DNA from: an uncultured Clostridiaceae bacterium
GTDB lineage: Bacteria > Bacillota > Clostridia > TANB77 > CAG-508
Assembly: GCA_958402495.1 (NCBI GenBank)
Contig: CATXTS010000022.1
Location: 1-19,442 of the forward strand
DNA length: 19,442 nt
Reading direction: 5' to 3'
Shown one piece after another: positions 14,516-19,442 of this stretch; positions within the stretch are counted from its first letter, which is position 1; every line of letters begins with the position of its first letter. Below the pieces are notes generated by a model. It saw only the letters and a program-made list of their open reading frames with translations. It was not told where the DNA came from and ran no database searches. The position numbers were made by a program, and so were the translations under genes.

Positions 14516-15889
14516 CTAAATATTCTCACATTTTAAATAAGCTAATAATGTTTTTATAGTTTTTTCGCAAGAACTAATATACATCTTTTCATTTACAGTA
14601 TGAAAATTTTCTATAATACTTCCAATAGAAATCATATCTAACCCTGTTATTCTTTTAGCAATACAACTACATTCTAGTCCTCCATGTGTAATTTCAAAAT
14701 CAGGATATTCTCCATTTACTTTATAATAAATATTTTTGTAATCCTCTTTTAGCTTTGACTTCAAATTAGGTATCCATGCTGAATCTTGATAAATTTCTTC
14801 AACTTCAAAATCATTGTTGCTAGAAATAAGATAATTTTCAATATTCTGCTTCTGTAATTCTTTTTCTTCTATACTTCTTAAAATTTCTGTTATAATAACT
14901 TTATCCTTTACAGTTTCTATGTTCCCTATATTTCCTGATGTAATTATATTATTTTTAGTTTGAACAAGTCCTTGTTTTAAATTTATAATCTCATTAATTA
15001 TTTTCTTACTATCTTCGATTGAAAAAGATAACTCATTTTGTTTTTTATCTATTTGTATATCATCTTCTAACAAACTCTCTCTAATCTTATTTTCTATACT
15101 TTCAATTCTAGTTTTTATGATACACTCACATGAAGTTGCTATATCTCCTTCTGACTGTCCTCCTGAAATATCGCAGATTAACACGTCACCTTCTTTTTGT
15201 AAATTTTGTATTATTTTAGCCATTATTATAATCGCACTTTTATTGATTCTTTCCATTTCTATTCCTGAATTTCCACCTTTTACATTACATATTCTTATTT
15301 TATAAGATGGTATGTTACTTTCAATTTGTTTTCCTTTAAAAATATATTTATTACATATATCTGCATCACAACCTATAACAATTGAATTATCTTTGCAATG
15401 GTCTAAATTAATCAATCTTTTTCCATTTAATTTTGAATAATCAAAGCTTACTGCACCATTAAAAGTTGTTTCTTCCTCAGTTGTAAATAAACATTCTAAA
15501 TCTGGATGTTTTATTTTACTACTTTCTAGTATTAACAACATAATAGCTAATCCAATTCCTTGATCTGCACCTAATGAAGTATCTTTTGCCGATATAACAT
15601 CATCATTTTTAATTATTTCAATTGAATCTGTATCAAAATTATGATTACTATTCTCTCTCTTTACACATACCATATCTATATGTGCTTGTAGTATTATTGG
15701 CTCATTATTTTCTTTGTTTCCATACTTTTTTATTAAAACATTGTTATTTTTGTCTCGATAATATTCCAAATTATTTTCTTTAGCAAACATTTCTAAGAAA
15801 TCAGCAAATTTCTTTTCTTTCCCTGACTCTCTTGGTATTTGTGATATCTTATAAAATAATTCTAAAAATCTATTTGTTATTTGATTCAT
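14516..15889 (-). CDS. M20-family aminoacyl-histidine dipeptidase (PepD-like)
   Basis: The 457-residue zinc peptidase has the M20C layout. His70 and Asp72 lie in LQAHIDMVC, the bridging Asp109 in LGADQGIG, catalytic/ligand Glu138-Glu139 in TTEEET and Asp163 in NLDHC. A late HGGLECS stands where HAGLECG is usual, and the final His is in IIENFHTVNEKM. PepD enzymes cleave Xaa-His and other dipeptides in the cytoplasm. The length is near the family norm of about 480. It is very AT-rich like the four genes downstream, and lies 22 nt before the AlbA/HATPase gene, with AGAGGT 5 nt before its ATG. It may be a passenger or a true part of the cluster. Confidence 0.88.
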   Translation of the reverse strand: MNQITNRFLELFYKISQIPRESGKEKKFADFLEMFAKENNLEYYRDKNNNVLIKKYGNKENNEPIILQAHIDMVCVKRENSNHNFDTDSIEIIKNDDVISAKDTSLGADQGIGLAIMLLILESSKIKHPDLECLFTTEEETTFNGAVSFDYSKLNGKRLINLDHCKDNSIVIGCDADICNKYIFKGKQIESNIPSYKIRICNVKGGNSGIEMERINKSAIIIMAKIIQNLQKEGDVLICDISGGQSEGDIATSCECIIKTRIESIENKIRESLLEDDIQIDKKQNELSFSIEDSKKIINEIINLKQGLVQTKNNIITSGNIGNIETVKDKVIITEILRSIEEKELQKQNIENYLISSNNDFEVEEIYQDSAWIPNLKSKLKEDYKNIYYKVNGEYPDFEITHGGLECSCIAKRITGLDMISIGSIIENFHTVNEKMYISSCEKTIKTLLAYLKCENI

Positions 15890-15904
15890 TCTTTACCTCT
15901 TTAT

Positions 15905-16228
15905 TTATTCTTTATATTTATCTCTATTATTATAAAGTTCTTTCATAAATAGAATTAAATATATTGTTGTATTTCTATTTATTTTACCAAAAGTTTTATT
16001 TGCTTCATTTATAATACTTTCAAATTCATTTTTATCATTAACATCAAAATTTGAAATAAAATTACTATAACAATCCTTTATATTTTAATTATAAGTAACC
16101 TCATAATTATCCTTACGAATAACATTAAAATCTAATCCTTCAAATCCCCTGATATGTAAGTTATATATATCTTTTACTAAACATGCCCATTTTTCACGAA
16201 TTCTTGATACTTTTATTCTATTTCTTAA
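15905..16228 (-). pseudogene. Decayed ORF of unknown family
   Basis: One frame is open over about 108 codons except for an in-frame TAA at 16085-16087. The upstream part reads RIREKWACLVKDIYNLHIRG and on to NYEVTYN. The downstream part includes NEFESIINEANKTFGKINRN and ends in YNNRDKYKE. There is no start codon with a ribosome binding site. The composition is protein-like and as AT-rich as the neighbouring island genes. It is probably a broken gene of the same insertion. No function can be given. Confidence 0.5.
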
Positions 16229-16254
16229 TTACTGGCATTTTATCATAAAAAGTC

Positions 16255-16285
16255 AAAAAAAGAAAGTGCTTTTCCAAACACTTCC
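16255..16285 (-). terminator. Intrinsic terminator downstream of the rRNA methyltransferase
   Basis: On the minus strand GGAAGTG and CACTTTC form a stem around TTTGGAAAAG, followed by a run of T (positions 16255-16261 are all A on the plus strand). It ends transcripts from the RlmD-like gene and marks the border with the AT-rich cluster. Confidence 0.85.
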
Positions 16286-16323
16286 AATTAAGTTCTATCT
16301 CCAAACATTCATATTTTTTTACT

Positions 16324-16479
16324 CTACAAGTTTACTACTCCGCATACCATATCAACTTCTATCGTTACCTTCATTTTATGGTTTTCTACTCTTCTAATCT
16401 TATTTTTACCATTTCTTTCAAAACTAATGAAATCTTCAAAAGCAGTAAATTGGGCTATTTCATCTAATTTTTTAGGCAT
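16324..16479 (-). CDS. Small ORF, 51 aa, overlapping the methyltransferase 3' end
   Basis: An ATG at 16479 inside the last codons of the methyltransferase gene opens a 51-residue frame that begins MPKKLDEIAQFTAFEDF and ends KVTIEVDMVCGVVNL. Composition looks protein-like, but there is no ribosome binding site. It ends 39 nt before the terminator stem. It could be a small coupled protein, or a former C-terminal extension of the methyltransferase separated by a frameshift. Nothing similar is recognised. Confidence 0.35.
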   Translation of the reverse strand: MPKKLDEIAQFTAFEDFISFERNGKNKIRRVENHKMKVTIEVDMVCGVVNL

Positions 16480-17837
16480 AGCACCGAGCAACATTCCACA
16501 TGACTCGTAAATGGAAACATATCTACTGGTTGTATTCTATACGTTTCATATTTTTGTTCTAAATATTTCATGTCTCTTACCATGGTTGCTGGATTGCAAC
16601 TAATATACACTATCTTTTTAGGCTCTACTGCCAAAATATTAGAAATCGTATTTTCATCTAATCCCTTACGAGGTGGGTCTACTATAATTGCATCTGGATA
16701 AATTTGTTTATCTTCCATCAATTTAGCAAATACCTTCTCCACATCTCCTGTATAAAAATCTATATTTTCTACATGATTAATTTCTTTGTTTTGTTTTGCA
16801 TCAGCAATAGCTTGTTCTACAATTTCTATACCATATACTTTTTTAACATATGGTGCCACAAAAATACCAATCGTACCTATACCACAATATAAATCAAACA
16901 CCACATCTTCTTTATGCAAATCTGCCATTTCAATAGCAGTATTATAAAGAACTTCCGTCTGTACAGGGTTAATTTGATAAAAAGATAGAGGTGAAATTTT
17001 AAATGTATAATCTCCTAAAATATCATAAATAAAACCATCGCCATGTAAAATACGATTCTCATAGCCCAGAATTACATTCGTATTCTTGGTATTCGTATTT
17101 TTAATAACTGTTTTTACATTATACATTTTGACTAATAGCTCTGCTAATTCTTGTTCTTTTGGCATTTTTTTGCCATTCATAACCAAAATACACATAATCT
17201 CATGTGTTCGAATACCGACCCTAATCACAATATGTCTTAAAATTCCCTCTTGTGTTTTTTCGTTATAAACTGGTATCTCATTTTTAACTACAAATTCATA
17301 AATCGTTTTAGCTACTTTCTCAGCCGTTTCATTTTGAATTTGGCAATTTTGCACTGGTACAATTTCATGACTTCTTTCTGCAAAAGGTCCCATTACTGGT
17401 TCTCCTTGTTTATTTAAGCCAATGGGATATTGCACCTTGTTTCTATAATGATAAGGATTTCCCATACCAATCGTTTTATCTACTACGATATCTGCTTTTT
17501 CTCCAAAAGTCTTATGCACTAAATTTTCCACCATGGCTTGCTTCATATCTAAAGTCTCTTCATACTCTATATGTCTTAAATGACAACCACCACACTTTTT
17601 GTAGGTATCACAATCTTCTTCTATTCTATGAGTAGACTTTTGTATAATTTCCACCATTTTTCCATAAGCATAAGAAGATAACACCTTTACTATCAGAATT
17701 TTTACCTTCTCACCTTTCATAGCGCCTGGAACAAATACAGTAAAGTTATCTATTTTAGCAATTCCTTCGCCTTCCATTCCATAGTCGATAATATCTACCA
17801 CATATTCTACATTCTTCTTTACTTGATTTTCCATCAT
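16464..17837 (-). CDS. rlmD: 23S rRNA (uracil-C5)-methyltransferase, RumA/RlmD type
   Basis: This 457-residue SAM-dependent RNA methyltransferase begins with a TRAM RNA-binding domain (~5-65: IDYGMEGEGIAKIDNFTVFVPGA). Four cysteines for a 4Fe-4S cluster follow (76, 82, 85 in CDTYKKCGGC, and 165 in VQNCQI). The SAM fold contains DLYCGIGTIGIF (~315-326), VDPPRKGL (~386-393) and the nucleophile Cys414 in YISCNPATM. It methylates uridine in 23S rRNA at U1939 or U747 type sites; Firmicutes paralogues (RlmCD) cannot be told apart here. ATG 17837 has AAAGGA 6 nt upstream; the ATG at 17843 abuts that site. Transcription ends at the hairpin near 16255-16285. Confidence 0.92.
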   Translation of the reverse strand: MMENQVKKNVEYVVDIIDYGMEGEGIAKIDNFTVFVPGAMKGEKVKILIVKVLSSYAYGKMVEIIQKSTHRIEEDCDTYKKCGGCHLRHIEYEETLDMKQAMVENLVHKTFGEKADIVVDKTIGMGNPYHYRNKVQYPIGLNKQGEPVMGPFAERSHEIVPVQNCQIQNETAEKVAKTIYEFVVKNEIPVYNEKTQEGILRHIVIRVGIRTHEIMCILVMNGKKMPKEQELAELLVKMYNVKTVIKNTNTKNTNVILGYENRILHGDGFIYDILGDYTFKISPLSFYQINPVQTEVLYNTAIEMADLHKEDVVFDLYCGIGTIGIFVAPYVKKVYGIEIVEQAIADAKQNKEINHVENIDFYTGDVEKVFAKLMEDKQIYPDAIIVDPPRKGLDENTISNILAVEPKKIVYISCNPATMVRDMKYLEQKYETYRIQPVDMFPFTSHVECCSVLCLKN

Positions 17838-17858
17838 TCTCATTCCTTTCTTTCGTTA

Positions 17859-17893
17859 GAAAAATTAAGACAAGTCTTTTACTTGTCTTAATT
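17859..17893 (-). terminator. Intrinsic terminator of the surface-protein operon
   Basis: Perfect 13-bp arms (17863-17875 and 17881-17893, AATTAAGACAAGT and its complement) with a 5-nt loop are followed on the minus strand by TTTTT. The element lies 30 nt beyond the surface-protein stop and just before the methyltransferase start. Confidence 0.88.
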
Positions 17894-17922
17894 ATAACGT
17901 AGTTATTTCTGGATAGCAACTT

Positions 17923-18894
17923 TTATTTTATCCTTTTTAATATCTTTCTCCAAGGTACTAAATATAACAATACCATCTCTACCACTATAATTGCTATTTG
18001 CATAAACACAAAAGCCCATACCGGCATCGTTATCATAGCTGTTTTGTTTTCATTTTCTTCTGTTTGGTTATTTTCTATCACATTAGCACTTGTTTCTTGT
18101 ACTTCTTCTTTGGGTGCTTTCATTAGCTTTATAGTATAAGTCTTTGCTTGATGGTCCTCTGCAGATAACTGCATAGTAAGTATATTTTCTCCTTCTTTCA
18201 ACTCCTCTAATCCAGTTACTGTAATAGAATTCGTATATGGTCCCGCTTCTTTTTCCACTTCTATCTTTTGTATATCACTTCCTATCTCACAATTATATGT
18301 ATAAGTTTGGCTACTAAAGGCTGGAGATAAAGCAATCTCTTCTTTTTCTCCATTTTCTTTAACACCTATTAATTTTATCATCGTAATATAAAAATCATCT
18401 TCCTGTTTCGTAACCGGTGTCGTTTCTGTTTTAGGAGTTTCTGTTTTGGTAGTGGTTTTACTATTATTTTTATTAGAAGTACCTGTATTTTTATTATCTG
18501 TTGGCTGTGTTGGCTTTGATTCTTCTTTTTTACTGATGGTAATGGTACGACTTGCAGAAGCCGTTACTTCTTCTGGTTCCGCAGATGTGGTCGTTACATC
18601 AACAGGTGTAATCGTAACTTTTCCTGTACCAACCGCTTTTGCAGTTCCTGTAATGGTTAAACTACCATCCACCCATTGACTTCCACTGGTACTTAATGAA
18701 ATATTGGCATTTCCACTAATGTTTACCTTTCCATTAATGCCTGAAATCGTTATTGTAAAGGTATCGCCTATATAAGCTGTGCTTTTACTAATACTTAGCC
18801 CCATACTAGCTGCTTGTACTGTCTGTCCTTGAAAAACAAGAAATATAACCAATATAAAAATACTTACTATATAACCAATTTTTTTCTTTTCCAT
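17923..18894 (-). CDS. Cell-surface protein: signal peptide, Ig-like and cadherin-like domains, C-terminal membrane anchor
   Basis: The 323-residue exported protein has a basic N-terminus and signal peptide (~1-29, cut near QAAS). An Ig/Big- or cohesin-like beta domain follows (~31-121, SISKSTAYIGDTFTITISG to TASASRTITIS). Then come a Thr/Lys/Asn/Pro-rich linker (~122-165), a cadherin-like beta-sandwich domain (~168-259, ending KTYTIKLMKA) and an acidic linker. A transmembrane helix (~289-313) has a basic tail WRKILKRIK. There is no LPXTG motif, so it is held by the membrane helix. The ATG has AGGGGAAG 7 nt upstream. It lies 15 nt after the dockerin gene, so the two are almost certainly co-expressed. 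Confidence 0.85.
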   Translation of the reverse strand: MEKKKIGYIVSIFILVIFLVFQGQTVQAASMGLSISKSTAYIGDTFTITISGINGKVNISGNANISLSTSGSQWVDGSLTITGTAKAVGTGKVTITPVDVTTTSAEPEEVTASASRTITISKKEESKPTQPTDNKNTGTSNKNNSKTTTKTETPKTETTPVTKQEDDFYITMIKLIGVKENGEKEEIALSPAFSSQTYTYNCEIGSDIQKIEVEKEAGPYTNSITVTGLEELKEGENILTMQLSAEDHQAKTYTIKLMKAPKEEVQETSANVIENNQTEENENKTAMITMPVWAFVFMQIAIIVVEMVLLYLVPWRKILKRIK

Positions 18895-18909
18895 CCTTTT
18901 TCTTCCCCT

Positions 18910-19442
18910 TTATTTTACTGGTATTTTTTTAATACCCATAATATCATTTTTAATTAAGGTATAATCCATTGCCGATATCTTTCCATCTCCATTTACATCT
19001 GCTGTGCATTTCTGATTTTCCTGCATAATACGCTTTACTTCCATAATATGATTTTTGATTAAGGTATAATCCATCGCTGATATTTTTCCATCTCCATTGA
19101 TATCACCATAAATTAAACAAGTATAACTTTCTATCTGCATTTGATGCATCTTCTCTTTTATGATTAACTTGGTATTCGTCCCTATATACGTTTGTTTTTC
19201 ATTATCTGTTTGCACCTCTACTTCTAAATTTTCGCTAACATGAATATGCTTCAAAAATTCTTCTTTTGTTACCTTTTGTCCAATTCCACTAATCTTATTT
19301 TGATTTACGTTATATGTTTCAATCTCTATTTTTGTTTCTTCTGGCATTTTAACAGCTTGCACTATTATCTCATCTGTTAAATTTTTATCTTTCCAAGTAA
19401 CTTTTATAGTAGCAGTTCCTTCTTGCTTAGCCGTTATCTTTC
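18910..19442 (-). CDS. Dockerin- and Big-domain surface protein, 5' end outside the window
   Basis: The frame is open to the window end, so this is the C-terminal 176 residues of a larger protein; the GTG at 19362 is not a real start. The first residues (ITAKQEGTATIKVTW, then DEIIVQAV) are the end of a bacterial Ig-like Big_2 domain. A beta-rich linker with NLEVEVQTDNEKQTYIG follows. The last ~65 residues are a type I dockerin with two near-identical calcium loops (GDINGDGKISAMDYTLIKN and DVNGDGKISAMDYTLIKN) separated by a helix. Dockerins bind cohesin-type modules on other surface proteins. The downstream membrane-anchored protein is a candidate partner. Confidence 0.88.
   Translation of the reverse strand, partial: KITAKQEGTATIKVTWKDKNLTDEIIVQAVKMPEETKIEIETYNVNQNKISGIGQKVTKEEFLKHIHVSENLEVEVQTDNEKQTYIGTNTKLIIKEKMHQMQIESYTCLIYGDINGDGKISAMDYTLIKNHIMEVKRIMQENQKCTADVNGDGKISAMDYTLIKNDIMGIKKIPVK

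Noticed and set aside
9340..16290. Island attachment sites, for example shared GTGCTTTT near 9348 and 16267
   Set aside because: The match is only 8 nt inside two unrelated hairpins, with no integrase or tRNA nearby.
16704..16892. Plus-strand 62-aa frame in the rRNA methyltransferase gene
   Set aside because: Antisense shadow of the SAM-binding region, rich in Ile/Phe/Tyr, with no initiation signals.
17859..17893. Third copy of the WYL operator (AAGACA...TGTCTT)
   Set aside because: The arms share only AAGACA; the 5-nt loop and the T-run mark it as a terminator.
18446..18679. Plus-strand 77-aa frame in the surface-protein gene
   Set aside because: It is antisense to the Thr/Lys-rich linker; Val/Ser-rich composition is a by-product of that repeat-like sequence.

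Overview
The window looks like a chromosomal segment of a low-GC Gram-positive Firmicute, probably a gut-associated Clostridia member. The evidence is the strong AT bias, AGGAGG-type ribosome binding sites, a RlmD/RumA-type methyltransferase with a TRAM domain, FemAB-type cell-wall biochemistry, a MerR/BmrR-type regulator, and a Big/dockerin surface-protein pair. The genus cannot be fixed from the sequence alone. Every credible gene lies on the minus strand, so transcription runs from high to low coordinates.

Region 1 (1-4671) holds small regulatory and stress genes: a GyrI-like effector-binding protein, a WYL-domain regulator, a MerR regulator with a GyrI-like domain, a GNAT acetyltransferase, an unrecognised 147-aa protein, a decayed GNAT remnant, and an S66 LD-carboxypeptidase/MccF-like peptidase. 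A shared dyad (TAAATAAGACA-N6-TGTCTTATTTA) lies before both the WYL gene and the GyrI-like gene. The MerR gene has a typical 19-bp-spaced MerR promoter.

Region 2 (4702-8842) is a probable four-gene envelope operon: OmpR-type response regulator, histidine kinase, single-pass membrane protein and FemAB/FemX-type ligase. It ends in a clear terminator and is preceded by 11-bp-phased direct repeats of the PhoB/PhoP-box type.

Region 3 (8890-9451) has no genes. It carries five copies of a 17-bp dyad (AGTTCAC-N3-GTGAACT) and two hairpins, one of them long.

Region 4 (9452-16228) looks like a defence island and appears more AT-rich than its flanks. It is a tightly packed run of five genes: a PepD-like M20 dipeptidase, a Schlafen-type AlbA_2/HATPase protein with a C-terminal winged helix, a helical protein with HEPN-like traits, an OLD-family ATPase/TOPRIM nuclease (GajA-like) and a short UvrD-like helicase (GajB-like). 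The last two overlap by ATGA and match the Gabija (class 2 OLD) arrangement. A decayed ORF lies at the upstream edge.

Region 5 (16255-19442) has an rRNA uracil-C5 methyltransferase with its terminator, then a surface-protein pair: a dockerin/Big protein cut by the window end, and a signal-peptide/Ig-like/cadherin-like protein with a C-terminal membrane anchor.
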